Numbered from the stretch's first letter, positions 1-9,110 are shown. The stretch: 64,000 nucleotides of DNA from Paraburkholderia sp. BCC1886 (GCF_900996245.1 NZ_CAAJGK010000040.1:110239-174238), one strand, 5' to 3'. Numbers and translations are program-made. The notes: generated from the letters alone by a model not told the origin.

Positions 1-332
1 AGCGGCACCGCATCGCGGAACGCCAGGGCGCCCGCCGCGACGAGCGCGGTGTACTCGCCGAGGCTGTGGCCGGCGACGATCGCCGGGGCCGGGCCGCCTG
101 CCTGCTGCCACGCGCGATAGATCGCGTAGGCCGCCGTCAGCATGACCGGTTGGGTATTGGTGGTGAGGTTGAGATCTTCGGCGGGACCTTCGGCGATCAG
201 CTTGCCGAGATCCTGATTGAGCGCATCGGAGGCTTCCTGAACGGTCTCACGCACGACCGCGTGATCGGCGAATACGTTGAGCATGCCAACCGTCTGCGAA
301 CCCTGCCCAGGAAAAACGAACGCAAATTTCAT
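1..332 (-). CDS. fabD: Malonyl-CoA:ACP transacylase (partial, 3' end off window)
   Basis: Transfers malonyl from CoA to acyl carrier protein for fatty acid elongation in the cytoplasm. Only the first ~110 residues are present; the gene continues past the left edge. The frame opens MKFAFVFPGQGSQ, the usual FabD start, and reaches the nucleophile elbow GHSLGEY with the catalytic Ser. It lies 115 bp after fabH on the same strand, in the order yceD-rpmF-plsX-fabH-fabD known from E. coli, so cotranscription is likely. fabG and acpP would be expected next, outside the window. Confidence 0.93.
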   Translation of the reverse strand, partial: MKFAFVFPGQGSQTVGMLNVFADHAVVRETVQEASDALNQDLGKLIAEGPAEDLNLTTNTQPVMLTAAYAIYRAWQQAGGPAPAIVAGHSLGEYTALVAAGALAFRDAVP

Positions 333-447
333 ATCGTTCCCAAAAAGCGATGTTGTCATTCATAGATGGGAAGCGCACTCGATCCGGACGAGCGCGCTCA
401 AGCGTAGGCGCGCGCCGTGAACCGTGCGCGCCATAAGGTCGCCGCAA

Positions 448-1437
448 TCAGAAGCGGATGACCGACGCGCCCCATGTGAAACCGCCGCCCACGCCTTCGA
501 TCAGCACGCGCTGGCCGCGCTTGATGCGGCCGTCGCGCACGGCGACGTCGAAGGCGAGCGGAATGGACGCAGCCGACGTATTGCCGTGCTCGCCCACTGT
601 GACGACCATGCGTTCCGGCGGCAAGCCGAGCTTGCGGCAGGTGCTTTGCATGATGCGGATATTGGCCTGATGCGGGATCAGCCAGTCGATCTGGTCGGCC
701 GTCAGATTGGCCTTGGCGAGCGCCTCGACCGCGACCTTTTCGAGCACGTTGACGGCGAGCTTGAACACCGCTTGCCCGTCCATGTGCAGGAACGCGCTGC
801 CTTCGATCACACCGCCGTTCACGTTGCCCGGCGTACAGAGAATGTTCGAATGGCTGCCGTCGGCGTGCAGTGCGCTCGCGAGCACGCCGGGTTCTTCGGA
901 CGCCTGCAGGATGACCGCGCCGGCGCCGTCGCCGAACAGCACGCAGGTGGTGCGGTCCTTGAAGTCGAGAATGCGCGAGAACGTTTCCGCGCCGATGACG
1001 AGCGCCGTACGATGCTGACCGCTGCGAATGAAGCTGTCCGCGGTGGCGACGGCGTAGGCGAAGCCGGAACAGACGGCCTGCACGTCGAACGCCGCGCCGT
1101 TGTTCTTGATACCCAGCTTGTTCTGCAACAGACACGCCGTGCTCGGAAACACGAAGTCGGGCGTGGAGGTGGCGACGATGATCAGGTCGATGGACTGCGG
1201 ATCGATACCGGCCGCCTCGATCGCGCGTTGCGAGGCAATTAGCGCGAGGTCGCTGGTGGTCACGTCCGGCGCGGCGAAGTGGCGCGCATGGATGCCCGTG
1301 CGGGCAACGATCCACTCGTCGCTGGTCTCGACGCCCTGACTGGCCAGACGTTCAGCCAGTTCCTGATTCGTGACACGGCCGGGCGGCAGATAACTGCCGG
1401 TGCCCAGCACGCGGGAATAAATTGAGGATTGAGCCAT
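448..1437 (-). CDS. fabH: Beta-ketoacyl-ACP synthase III
   Basis: Condenses acetyl-CoA with malonyl-ACP to start fatty acid synthesis. 329 aa, normal family length. The thiolase-fold catalytic triad is visible: Cys123 in DVQAVCSGF, His256 in IPHQAN and Asn286 in HGNTSAAS. The C-terminus [13 protein letters not shown] is typical. Its ATG overlaps the plsX stop by one base (TAATG), so translation of the two is probably coupled, giving a stable plsX-fabH pair that links phospholipid and fatty acid initiation. Nothing unusual in composition. Confidence 0.97.
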   Translation of the reverse strand: MAQSSIYSRVLGTGSYLPPGRVTNQELAERLASQGVETSDEWIVARTGIHARHFAAPDVTTSDLALIASQRAIEAAGIDPQSIDLIIVATSTPDFVFPSTACLLQNKLGIKNNGAAFDVQAVCSGFAYAVATADSFIRSGQHRTALVIGAETFSRILDFKDRTTCVLFGDGAGAVILQASEEPGVLASALHADGSHSNILCTPGNVNGGVIEGSAFLHMDGQAVFKLAVNVLEKVAVEALAKANLTADQIDWLIPHQANIRIMQSTCRKLGLPPERMVVTVGEHGNTSAASIPLAFDVAVRDGRIKRGQRVLIEGVGGGFTWGASVIRF

Positions 1438-2543
1438 TATGCCTTCGAGGATTGCGCAGCGTAGGGCTCGGCGGGCTGACCTGCGAGCGGGCTTGCCTGC
1501 CCGGCACCGCCTGCCTCGCGCGCAGCCTGTTCGAGAGAGAACGCGTTCTCTTCCATTGCTCGCGCAAGACGTTCCAGCACGCCGTTTTTGACGGCATCAT
1601 ACCCGCGTTTGATGGCCCATTCAAACCCGTAGGCATCGGCCGAACCGTGGCTCTTGATCACCAGCCCGCGCAGCCCGAGCAGGGCCGCACCGTTGTATTG
1701 CCGATGATCGACACGCTTTTTCAAACGCATCAGCACCGGCAACGCGAGCACCGCCATGACCTTGGTGAGCCACGACCGGCCGAACTCTTCCTTGATCATG
1801 TTGGAGAGCATCTGCGCGAGACCTTCCGACGTCTTCAGCGCGACATTGCCAACAAAGCCATCGCAAACGATGACGTCGACCGTGCCTTTATAGATGTCGT
1901 TGCCTTCCACGTTGCCGTGAAAATTGAGCGTGCTCGCGCGCAGCAGTTCGCCGGCGCGTTTGATGGTGTCGTTGCCCTTGATGACTTCTTCGCCGATGTT
2001 GAGCAGCCCGATGGTCGGCCGCTCGCGGCCTTCCAGCGCCGACACGAGCGCGTGGCCCATCTCGGCGAACTGCATCAGATGCTGCGGTTCACAGTCGACG
2101 TTGGCGCCCAGGTCGAGCATCATCGTGTAGCCCTTGGGATTGGGCAGTGCGGACGCGATGGCCGGACGTTCGATGCCGGACAGCGTTTTGAGCACGTAGC
2201 GGGAGACCGCCATCAGCGCGCCGGTGTTGCCGGCGGAAATGCAGGCTTGCGCCTCGCCTTCCTTGACGCGGTTCAGCGCGACGCGCATGGAGGAATCTTT
2301 TTTCTTGCGCAGCGCCACTTCGACCGAATCGTCCATGGCGACGATTTCGGAAGCGGCAACGACGGTCAGGGACGACAGATCCTGAGCCTTCAGTTTTTTG
2401 AGCTGCGCATGAATCGCACTTTCAATGCCGACGAGCAGCAACGCCGCGTCGGGATGCGAACGAACGAAGTTGACAGCAGCGGGAACGGTCACGGACGGGC
2501 CGTGGTCGCCTCCCATGCAATCTATCGTGAGCTTTACGGTCAT
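1437..2543 (-). CDS. plsX: Phosphate acyltransferase PlsX
   Basis: Makes acyl-phosphate from acyl-ACP, the first step of the PlsX/PlsY route to phosphatidic acid; a peripheral membrane enzyme. 368 aa, opening [16 protein letters not shown], the family signature, with [10 protein letters not shown] near residue 100. It is ~25-30 residues longer than the E. coli protein because of an Ala/Gly/Pro-rich tail after the conserved core, probably disordered. It follows rpmF by 172 bp; that gap holds a terminator-like hairpin, so plsX expression may depend on read-through or an internal promoter. Confidence 0.96.
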   Translation of the reverse strand: MTVKLTIDCMGGDHGPSVTVPAAVNFVRSHPDAALLLVGIESAIHAQLKKLKAQDLSSLTVVAASEIVAMDDSVEVALRKKKDSSMRVALNRVKEGEAQACISAGNTGALMAVSRYVLKTLSGIERPAIASALPNPKGYTMMLDLGANVDCEPQHLMQFAEMGHALVSALEGRERPTIGLLNIGEEVIKGNDTIKRAGELLRASTLNFHGNVEGNDIYKGTVDVIVCDGFVGNVALKTSEGLAQMLSNMIKEEFGRSWLTKVMAVLALPVLMRLKKRVDHRQYNGAALLGLRGLVIKSHGSADAYGFEWAIKRGYDAVKNGVLERLARAMEENAFSLEQAAREAGGAGQASPLAGQPAEPYAAQSSKA

Positions 2544-2615
2544 GGAGTGCGACGAATGTCAGGCGCCCCGCATGGGATCGCGGTAAGCGCTAAACACGCT
2601 GACTGCGATCGACAC

Positions 2616-2645
2616 AAAAAAGCGGCAGTTGAATGCCGCCTTTTG
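2616..2645 (-). terminator. Terminator/attenuator between rpmF and plsX
   Basis: Read on the minus strand, a GCGGCA/TGCCGC stem with a six-base loop is followed directly by six T residues, the shape of an intrinsic terminator. It lies inside what should be one operon, between rpmF and plsX. The likely effect is partial termination, giving more rpmF than plsX/fab transcript; a terminator plus a separate plsX promoter is the alternative. Confidence 0.7.
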
Positions 2646-2715
2646 CCGAGCCGGGAAAATATCAAGCGAGCCGATCGCTACGCGAAACGCCATGGGGCGC
2701 ACCGCTGTGGAACGA

Positions 2716-2895
2716 TTAGTCGTTCTTCGTCTTGATAACTTTCTTACCGCGATAGTAGCCGTTCGGGCTAACGTGGTGACGCAGATGCACTTCACCCGTG
2801 CTCGGCTCGACGGCCAGCGGCGCCGTCGTCAGGAAATCGTGCGAACGGTGCATGCCGCGCTTGGACGGCGACTTCTTGTTTTGCTGAACTGCCAT
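2716..2895 (-). CDS. rpmF: 50S ribosomal protein L32
   Basis: Small basic protein of the large ribosomal subunit. 59 aa, starting [20 protein letters not shown] and ending KKVIKTKND, a clear L32; it is of the Cys-free type, without the zinc-binding cysteines some L32 proteins carry. AGGAGT lies directly upstream of the ATG. It follows yceD by 101 bp and precedes plsX, the same order as in E. coli, where yceD-rpmF are cotranscribed. Confidence 0.97.
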   Translation of the reverse strand: MAVQQNKKSPSKRGMHRSHDFLTTAPLAVEPSTGEVHLRHHVSPNGYYRGKKVIKTKND

Positions 2896-2996
2896 GACTT
2901 ACTCCTAAAAATTTTCCGAATTCTAACACAGCCCGATCCGGTCTCCGCCACTGGCCGAATGGCCAACGCGCCCGCATCGCGCTCCAATGCAACTGT

Positions 2997-3641
2997 TCAG
3001 TGCTTCTTGTCGCCCGGCTCACCGCGCTTGAGACTTTCGAGCGCCGCAAACGGATTGGGCCGCTCGGGTTCCGCACCCTCGCCGGCTTCATCCGCCACGG
3101 ACCCGTCGTCCTCGCCTTCCTCACCCGCCACACCAGAAACCAGACTCTCGTGCACTTCGGGGCAGACCTCGTGTTTGGGCACGAGCGGCAAGGCAAGCAG
3201 CAACTCTTCTTCGATCAAGTCGATGAGATCGAACTGGCGCGAGCCTACGATCACCTCGACTTCATCCTCGTCGAGCGGAAACTCTTCGGCTTCCGCCTCG
3301 GTGTTGACGATCCGGTAAATGGAATCGACGTTGAACGCCTGTGAATACGGCGTCAGGCACCGCTGACATTCGAGCCACGCCGCGCCGTGAATCGCCATCC
3401 GCAAATAGGGTTGGGGACCCTCGGTGCCGTCGTCCTGCAATTCCGGCTGAGTCGAACCTTCGGCTTGCCAGGTGAACGGACTGTCGTGCTCTGGCGCTTC
3501 CGCCGGGACTTCGTTTAACATGCGCGGCAGTTGCGAGACGCGCACGACACCCGCGGCCTGACGCCCACTCCGCGCAAATTCGAACAGATCGATCTGATGC
3601 GGGTCGGACAGACCAGCAGGGTTGCCAGGATGTTGAGTCAT
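2997..3641 (-). CDS. yceD: YceD/DUF177 family protein
   Basis: 214 aa. DUF177 proteins are linked to 23S rRNA or large-subunit biogenesis, and are nearly always next to rpmF, as here. The central motif WLECQRCLTPYSQAF holds the CxxC pair, and a further Cys follows in KHEVCPEVHE. The C-terminal third is acidic (GEEGEDD, then EGAEPERPNPFAALESLKRG). A longer in-frame opening exists upstream, but AGGAG six bases before the ATG at 3641 supports the shorter start. First gene of the operon that runs to fabD. Confidence 0.9.
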   Translation of the reverse strand: MTQHPGNPAGLSDPHQIDLFEFARSGRQAAGVVRVSQLPRMLNEVPAEAPEHDSPFTWQAEGSTQPELQDDGTEGPQPYLRMAIHGAAWLECQRCLTPYSQAFNVDSIYRIVNTEAEAEEFPLDEDEVEVIVGSRQFDLIDLIEEELLLALPLVPKHEVCPEVHESLVSGVAGEEGEDDGSVADEAGEGAEPERPNPFAALESLKRGEPGDKKH

Positions 3642-3749
3642 GTGCGCTCCTGCGTCGGCAAGGATTTCGCCGGGGGTAAATCGCAAGGCCAGAGCTTGGG
3701 AGCAAGGTGCAGCGTGCCCGCGCAATGGCGTACCGATGAAAAGCCCGAG

Positions 3750-3778
3750 ATCATATCCGTTTTGTCTTTTCGAGTCAA
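3750..3778 (-). promoter_or_regulatory. Sigma-70 promoter of the yceD-rpmF-plsX-fab operon
   Basis: On the minus strand TTGACT and TATGAT are separated by exactly 17 bases, five of six and five of six matches to the two consensus hexamers. Transcription would start near 3743, giving a ~100-nt leader before the yceD ATG. It is the only strong sigma-70 site seen in the yceD/yceF gap. Confidence 0.85.
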
Positions 3779-3838
3779 ACACTTAAGCCCGTACTCGCGC
3801 AGCGCCGTACGCCCCGCCTTCCTAGCTGCTAGTTACCC

Positions 3839-4456
3839 ATGTCAGATTCCCCCAATCGCCCGCCACGCCTGATTCTGGCGTCGAGTTCACCGTATCGCCG
3901 CGAGTTGCTCGAACGCCTGCGGATTCCGTTCGATGTCGTCGTGCCCGCTATCGACGAAACGCCGCTCGACAGCGAAACGCCCGAAGCGACCGCCTTGAGG
4001 CTCGCCGAGGCAAAAGCGCGCGCCGTGGCAGGCAAACTGGACGACGATGAAAGCGCGCTCGTGATCGGCTCCGATCAGGTCGCCACTTATGACGGCTTGC
4101 AGATCGGCAAACCGGGCACGCACGCCAGGGCGCTGGCGCAACTGCAGGCAATGCGCGGCCGCGAAGTGCTGTTTCATAGTGCGCTGTGCCTGTTCGATAG
4201 CCGCTCGAATCGCGCACAGACGGCCGATGTCGTTACCCGCGTGCATTTCCGCGATCTGCCGGACGCCGCGCTGGACGCCTACCTTCTGGCCGAGACGCCC
4301 TACGATGTCGCCGGCAGCGCGAAATCGGAAGGTCTAGGCATTGTGCTGCTCGAGGCGATTCATTCCGACGACCCGACGGCGCTCGTCGGCCTGCCACTGA
4401 TTGCCCTGTCACGCATGCTGCTGGCAGTCGAATACCCGCTACTGGGGGCGCTATGA
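3839..4456 (+). CDS. yceF: Maf-family nucleotide pyrophosphatase (YceF type)
   Basis: Hydrolyses modified nucleoside triphosphates; the YceF branch prefers 7-methyl-GTP. 205 aa. It opens with LILASSSPYRRELLERLRIPF, the Maf signature, then VDETP, and GSDQV with the catalytic Asp. KSEGLGIVLLE and the LVGLPLIAL ending match the YceF subgroup. Divergent from yceD, as in E. coli. Its stop overlaps the next ATG (ATGA), so it is coupled to the following methyltransferase. Confidence 0.92.
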   Translation: MSDSPNRPPRLILASSSPYRRELLERLRIPFDVVVPAIDETPLDSETPEATALRLAEAKARAVAGKLDDDESALVIGSDQVATYDGLQIGKPGTHARALAQLQAMRGREVLFHSALCLFDSRSNRAQTADVVTRVHFRDLPDAALDAYLLAETPYDVAGSAKSEGLGIVLLEAIHSDDPTALVGLPLIALSRMLLAVEYPLLGAL

Positions 4457-5172
4457 GCGGCACGCTGTATCTGATTCCGAACACCTTGGGCGAAGGCGAC
4501 GCCGACGCGCTCGACGCCGTGCTGCCTGCGCCCGTGCGCGCGCGGGCGGCCACCCTGCACTATTACATCGGCGAAAACGCCAAAACGACTCGCGCATTTC
4601 TCAAGAAGGTCGGCACCGAACGGCCGATCCAGGAAATAGAGATCCGCGAACTCAACGTGAACACGCCGGCTGGCGAAATCGACAAGCTGCTCGCGCCGCT
4701 GCTGGCCGGCACAGACGCGGGCCTCGTGTCCGAGGCCGGCTGTCCGGCGGTCGCCGATCCGGGCGCACTGCTGGTGCGCCGCGCGCATGAACGCGGCGTG
4801 AAGGTGGTGCCGTTCGTCGGGCCCAGCTCGATCTTGCTGGCGCTGATGGCGTCGGGACTGAACGGGCAGAGTTTCGCGTTCCATGGTTATCTGCCTGTCG
4901 ACGCCACGGAGCGGGCGAAGCGCCTGCGCGATCTGGAGCAGCAGTCGCGCAAGGGCAAACAGACGCAGATTTTTATCGAGACGCCCTACCGCAACCGCGC
5001 GCTGCTCGATACTTTGCTGGCGAGCTGCGCGCCGTCCACGCTGGTTTGCGTAGCGGTCGATCTGACGCTGGAGACGGAAACCATCGCCAGCCGCACGGTA
5101 GCCGACTGGAAAAAAAAGCCGGCCATCGATTTGCACAAGCGGCCGGCTATCTTTTTGATTCTGGCAGTTTGA
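4453..5172 (+). CDS. SAM-dependent methyltransferase, tetrapyrrole methylase fold (RsmI/YraL-like)
   Basis: 239 aa of the tetrapyrrole-methylase superfamily to which RsmI (16S rRNA C1402 2'-O-methyltransferase) belongs. It opens GTLYLIPNTLGEG and has the motif GLVSEAGCPAVADPG, matching RsmI GLISDAGTPLISDPG; VPFVGPSSILLALMASGL follows. It is shorter than true RsmI (~280 aa) and diverges at the C-terminus, so it is probably the RsmI-like paralogue common in Burkholderiaceae. Substrate unknown. Translationally coupled to yceF. Confidence 0.85.
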   Translation: MSGTLYLIPNTLGEGDADALDAVLPAPVRARAATLHYYIGENAKTTRAFLKKVGTERPIQEIEIRELNVNTPAGEIDKLLAPLLAGTDAGLVSEAGCPAVADPGALLVRRAHERGVKVVPFVGPSSILLALMASGLNGQSFAFHGYLPVDATERAKRLRDLEQQSRKGKQTQIFIETPYRNRALLDTLLASCAPSTLVCVAVDLTLETETIASRTVADWKKKPAIDLHKRPAIFLILAV

Positions 5173-5197
5173 ATCCGGCTTCCGCGCCTGCGGTCAT

Positions 5198-5239
5198 AAA
5201 AAAGCCCCGCGCGACCTGCCATGGTCGCGCGGGGCTTTT
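5198..5239. terminator. Bidirectional terminator between convergent genes
   Basis: A 16-bp perfect stem (arms 5201-5216 and 5223-5238) with a six-base loop, flanked by A-run and T-run. It can end both the yceF-methyltransferase transcript and the sppA transcript. Confidence 0.9.
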
Positions 5240-5253
5240 CATTCGAGGCCTGC

Positions 5254-6258
5254 TTAGCGCAACGTCATTTTGCCGCCCAGAGCCATCGCGTGGACCGCGC
5301 CGTTGCCGACGGCCGCGCCGAACTTGCGCGCAACCCGGTCGGTAATGCTCTCTTTCACCGTGTAATCGACGATGTCCGGCGCCTTGAACAGGTCGCGCGC
5401 CACGTAATCGGCGTCGCCCAGACCGTCGGCGAGACCGAGCTCGACGCTCTTCTGACCCGTCCAGAACAGTCCGGAGAACATATCCGGCGTCTCGTGCAGA
5501 CGCTTGCCGCGCCCCTGGCGAACCGCGTCGGTGAACTGCGCGTGAATTTCGTCCAGCATTTCCTGCGCATGTTCGTCCATCTTCGGCGTTTCTGGCGAGA
5601 ACGGATCGAAGAAGCCCTTGTTCTCACCCGATGTGTGCAGACGACGCTGAATGCCGAGCTTGTCCATCAGCCCGGTGAATCCGAAGCTGTCCATCAGCAC
5701 GCCAATCGATCCGACGATGCTCGCCTTGTCGACATAAATCTTGTCGGCCGCGGCGGCGGCATAGTACCCACCGGAGGCACACATATCGCCAACCACGACG
5801 TACAACGGAATAGACGGGTACTTAGCGCGCAATCGCCGAATTTCGTTGTAGATGATGCCAGCCTGAACCGGACTGCCGCCCGGGCTGTTGCAACGCAGGA
5901 TCACCCCGGCCGTACCCGAATCTTCGAAAGCGCTTTGCAGCGCGGCGTCGATATCTTCAGCGTTCGCATTGGTATCTGCCGATATTTCGCCGTCGAGCGA
6001 CACCATGGCCGTATGCCGGCCGGTTGCGGCCACTTTGTCGCCGGAGAAATCCACCGCGCCCCAGATGGCCACCAGCAGCACGATCAGGAACACGAACCGG
6101 AAGAAAATCTTCCAGCGCCGCGCCGCGCGCTGTTCGGTGATGGCAGCGAGCGCAATGCGCTCGAGCGCGGCGCGTTCCCAGCCGGGTTCATCGGCTGGCG
6201 TACGCGGGCGACCCGTCAAGGACGGTTCCTTCGGCTCGGGAGTCAAGTTGTCGGGCAT
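5254..6258 (-). CDS. sppA: Signal peptide peptidase SppA-type S49 serine protease
   Basis: Single-domain membrane-anchored protease that degrades released signal peptides. 334 aa. The N-terminal ~50 residues are cytoplasmic, with one transmembrane helix at ~51-69 and the protease domain outside. The likely dyad is Ser162 (GDMCASGGYY) and Lys214 (GENKGFF), spaced 52 residues as in short SppA enzymes. A 57-residue upstream extension in this frame overlaps the Rieske gene and lacks family character, so the MPDNLT start is used although its ribosome site is weak. Confidence 0.92.
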   Translation of the reverse strand: MPDNLTPEPKEPSLTGRPRTPADEPGWERAALERIALAAITEQRAARRWKIFFRFVFLIVLLVAIWGAVDFSGDKVAATGRHTAMVSLDGEISADTNANAEDIDAALQSAFEDSGTAGVILRCNSPGGSPVQAGIIYNEIRRLRAKYPSIPLYVVVGDMCASGGYYAAAAADKIYVDKASIVGSIGVLMDSFGFTGLMDKLGIQRRLHTSGENKGFFDPFSPETPKMDEHAQEMLDEIHAQFTDAVRQGRGKRLHETPDMFSGLFWTGQKSVELGLADGLGDADYVARDLFKAPDIVDYTVKESITDRVARKFGAAVGNGAVHAMALGGKMTLR

Positions 6259-6286
6259 TCGCTTTAAAGAGAAGAGAGAAAAAAAA

Positions 6287-6691
6287 TCAGACGGTTGCCG
6301 GACGCAAGTCGCCGTCCGGCAACCAGAACACCGCACGGCCGTCCGGTGTGTCACGCTCGTCGACCTGCACCGGCCGCAATTTGCCGCCTCTGCATGGACC
6401 ACCCACGCATTTGCCGGTGTCGGGCGCATAAATCGCCCCGTGGGTTGCGCACATCAGATAAAGGCCCGACGACTCGAAAAATTGCCCTTCGGCCCAATCC
6501 AGTTCCATCGGGACGTGCGCGCAGCGGTTCAGATAGCCGTAGGCCCGGCCGTCATAGCGAACGAAAAACACCACGACGTCGCCGCCGCCGAGCTTCGCTG
6601 CGTGACGGACGCCCGCGCCGCGATCGGCCAGATCGGACGACGCGCAGACGCGAACCGCGTCGGCCGGCAAATCGCTAATTCCCGCACTCAT
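6287..6691 (-). CDS. Rieske [2Fe-2S] ferredoxin-like protein
   Basis: 134 aa soluble Rieske protein. Cluster ligands are in CAHVPMEL (Cys57, His59) and CATHGAIY (Cys81, His84), with the usual GxCxGG-like continuation VGGPCRGGKLRP. No membrane anchor or oxygenase catalytic domain, so it is an electron carrier or stand-alone subunit with unknown partner. Its start overlaps the stop of the HAD gene by four bases and it lies 28 bp before sppA, so the three are probably one transcript with rluC. Confidence 0.9.
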   Translation of the reverse strand: MSAGISDLPADAVRVCASSDLADRGAGVRHAAKLGGGDVVVFFVRYDGRAYGYLNRCAHVPMELDWAEGQFFESSGLYLMCATHGAIYAPDTGKCVGGPCRGGKLRPVQVDERDTPDGRAVFWLPDGDLRPATV

Positions 6692-7347
6692 GCGTTTTCC
6701 CGCAGCCAGTTGGACAACGCGCCGACGCTCGACGCGACGAATTTCGGGGAAAGCGCCGTCAACGAGCCTGCCGGATGCGCACCATAAGTCACGCCAATAC
6801 CCGCCACGCCCGCGTTGATGGCCATTTGCAGATCGTGCGTCGTATCGCCGACCATCACCGTGCGCGCCGGGTCCTGGCCCAGTTCCCGCGTCAGTTCATG
6901 AAGCATGGCGGGATGCGGTTTCGAAAAAGTCTCGTCGGCACAACGCGTACCGTCGAACAGGCTGGTGAGCCGCGACTGATCGAGCGCGCGGTTCAAGCCC
7001 ACACGGCTCTTGCCGGTCGCAACGGCGAGCAGATAGCCCTGATCGCGCAAATCCCGCAGCATTTCGCGCACGCCGACGAACAGCTCCGTCATCTGATCTT
7101 TACCCAGATAGTGGAAACGATAGCGCTCGGCGAGCCGCGGATAGTCGGACGGGTCGAGCGTGGGCGCGGCGATTTGCAGCGCGTCGCGCAGGCCGAGGCC
7201 GATCACATAGCTCGCGGCCTCGTCGGCCGGCACGGGCAAGCCAAGATCGCGGCAGGCGGCCTGAATGCTCCGCGTGATGTGGGCGGTCGAATCCATCAAG
7301 GTGCCGTCCCAATCGAAGACGATCAGGTCAAATTGCTCTCTAGCCAT
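6688..7347 (-). CDS. HAD-superfamily phosphatase (phosphoglycolate-phosphatase-like)
   Basis: 219 aa subfamily IA haloacid dehalogenase-like hydrolase. Motif I is LIVFDWDGTLMDST with nucleophile Asp12 and acid Asp14; motif II lies in LAVATGKSR, the Lys in KPHP, and motif IV in MVGDTTHDLQMA. An alpha-helical cap follows motif I. It resembles Gph and the HAD proteins commonly found after rluC in beta- and gammaproteobacteria. The start at 7347 overlaps the rluC end by eight bases. Substrate cannot be read from sequence. Confidence 0.88.
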   Translation of the reverse strand: MAREQFDLIVFDWDGTLMDSTAHITRSIQAACRDLGLPVPADEAASYVIGLGLRDALQIAAPTLDPSDYPRLAERYRFHYLGKDQMTELFVGVREMLRDLRDQGYLLAVATGKSRVGLNRALDQSRLTSLFDGTRCADETFSKPHPAMLHELTRELGQDPARTVMVGDTTHDLQMAINAGVAGIGVTYGAHPAGSLTALSPKFVASSVGALSNWLRENA

Positions 7348-8365
7348 GCGTTGTCGTCTCCGGGTGTGACCCATTTCGTAATTCGTTGAGCTGCGCGACG
7401 AAAGCGCGGCATTCGGCAGGCAGCGGCGCTTCGAACTGCAGCGGCGCGCCGGTGGCCGGGTGCGCGAGCTTCAGCCGGTAAGCATGCAGGAACATGCGCT
7501 TGATGCCCGGTTTCGCGTTGGCGCGGGCCAGCGCCTTGTTCAGCGCGAAGTCGCCATATTTGGCGTCGCCGACGATCGGCAGTTCCAGATGCTGCAAATG
7601 AACGCGGATCTGATGCGTACGGCCGGTCTTCAGCTCGGCCTCGACCAGCGCATACTCCGGCCACTTGTCGATCAGATTGAAAACCGTATGCGACGCCACG
7701 CCGTCCGCCTGCACCCGCACGCGGCGCTCGCCGTCGGCAGTCAGATATTTATGCAGCGGCTCCTTGACTGCGCGGCGACGGCCCCAGTCGCTCGCCCATT
7801 CGCCGTGACCGCACGCATAGTAGCGCTTATCCATTTTGTTCTCGCGAATCTGGTCGTGAAGGTTGACCAGCGCCGAGCGCTTCTTCGCCAGCATCAGGAT
7901 GCCGGACGTCTCGCGGTCCAGCCGATGCACCAGTTCGAGAAATTTGGCTTGCGGCCGCGCGGCGCGCATCTGCTCGATCACGCCGAAGGCGACGCCGCTG
8001 CCGCCGTGCACGGCCACACCGGCCGGTTTGTCGATGACGAGCATGTGCTCGTCTTCGAAAATGATTCTGAATTCGGCGCCCGGCACGGGGACGTGCGCCA
8101 CGGATTCGTCCGGCTGAGCGACGCGGATGGGCGGCACCCGGACCACGTCGCCGAGCTCCAGCCGGTACTGCGCGTCGATCCGGCCCTTGTTGACGCGCAC
8201 TTCGCCGCTGCGCAGGATGCGATAAATATGACTTTTGGGGACGCCTTTACAGACGCGCAACAGGAAGTTATCAATGCGCTGGCCGGCCGCACTGTCGTCG
8301 ATCTCGATCATCGAGACCTGGTCGCTTGCGACCGATTTCTGGGATATTTTGCCTAACTCTTTCAT
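7340..8365 (-). CDS. rluC: 23S rRNA pseudouridine synthase RluC
   Basis: Isomerises uridines of 23S rRNA (positions 955/2504/2580 in E. coli). 341 aa with an N-terminal S4 RNA-binding domain (~27-90, QRIDNFLLRVCKGVPKSHIYR) and the RluA-type catalytic domain with HRLDRETSGIL, catalytic Asp150. Divergent from rne across a long leader, the arrangement also found in E. coli, which supports RluC over RluD. First gene of a probable rluC-HAD-Rieske-sppA transcript. Confidence 0.94.
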   Translation of the reverse strand: MKELGKISQKSVASDQVSMIEIDDSAAGQRIDNFLLRVCKGVPKSHIYRILRSGEVRVNKGRIDAQYRLELGDVVRVPPIRVAQPDESVAHVPVPGAEFRIIFEDEHMLVIDKPAGVAVHGGSGVAFGVIEQMRAARPQAKFLELVHRLDRETSGILMLAKKRSALVNLHDQIRENKMDKRYYACGHGEWASDWGRRRAVKEPLHKYLTADGERRVRVQADGVASHTVFNLIDKWPEYALVEAELKTGRTHQIRVHLQHLELPIVGDAKYGDFALNKALARANAKPGIKRMFLHAYRLKLAHPATGAPLQFEAPLPAECRAFVAQLNELRNGSHPETTTHG

Positions 8366-9110
8366 TCTGAATATAATTTGCCCAGCAGTCTGCGGCGGCC
8401 GGCGCAGTGACCGGCGAAGTACCGATTTTCGGGCAGATTGCGCAGGTGCAAGCGATAAACCGTTATTTTACTTGCGCCGGGGTCTGGTTGCTCACCCTTA
8501 AAATGAGATGCAACAAGTTGTACGCACGAGGTCAGTGCCCGGCAGGGGCGGCGCCCATAGGCGCGTTCGGTCAGGGTCGGCTTCGACGGTAACGGAATTT
8601 TGGTCAAAAAGAATTTAACTTTCAGCTTCGGTGTGGGCGTTCTGATGCCTTATTGGTTCGAAGCTGCAGGTGGCGAAAATACGGCGTGCGCCCGAGGCGT
8701 CTTGTAGAAAGTACAAGACATGGCGACGTCAAAATGAGGCGAGACACCCCCAGCGAGAAAAGACGCGCCGCCTGCGCGAACTTCCCGTTGCGGCACGACC
8801 GCAGCCTCCGACCCCTCCGGTCACGCGCCCAGTCGGCGCACCGGCGCGAGTGGAAGAGAGGCTGTTTCAGGTCTGCTGGCAGAACCCGCGGCGTGTCGGG
8901 TCGTTATTTGAAGCCGTGTTCGCATGTGCCCTGCGGCACCGCGCCCTTTTTCGACGGGGCCGGGCCCTCCCAGGCAATTCTCCCGCCAATGTTTCCCGCT
9001 CCAGCGTACTTGTGAAAACACAATAAGGCGCGGCATGCCGCTGCCCTCTTCGCTCTCGCGACTGACAACCGCGCAGCTGAGGTCAGGCTAAGCCGCTCTG
9101 GAGCCGTTCA
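8366..9110 (+). promoter_or_regulatory. Long structured 5' leader region of rne
   Basis: 745 bp between divergent rluC and rne with no credible coding sequence. Reading toward rne it holds hairpins at 8551-8564 (GCGCC/GGCGC), 8577-8588 (GTCG/CGAC), 8623-8666 (CAGCTTCG/CGAAGCTG) and 8699-8719 (GTCTTGTA/TACAAGAC). No convincing sigma-70 promoter pair was found. E. coli rne has a 361-nt leader whose hairpins let RNase E cut its own mRNA; a comparable role is inferred. GGAG precedes the rne ATG by seven bases. Confidence 0.65.

Noticed and set aside
8653..9026. Two ~120-aa frames in the rne leader
   Set aside because: No ribosome site, high Arg/Ser, and they cross the hairpin region; better explained as non-coding leader.
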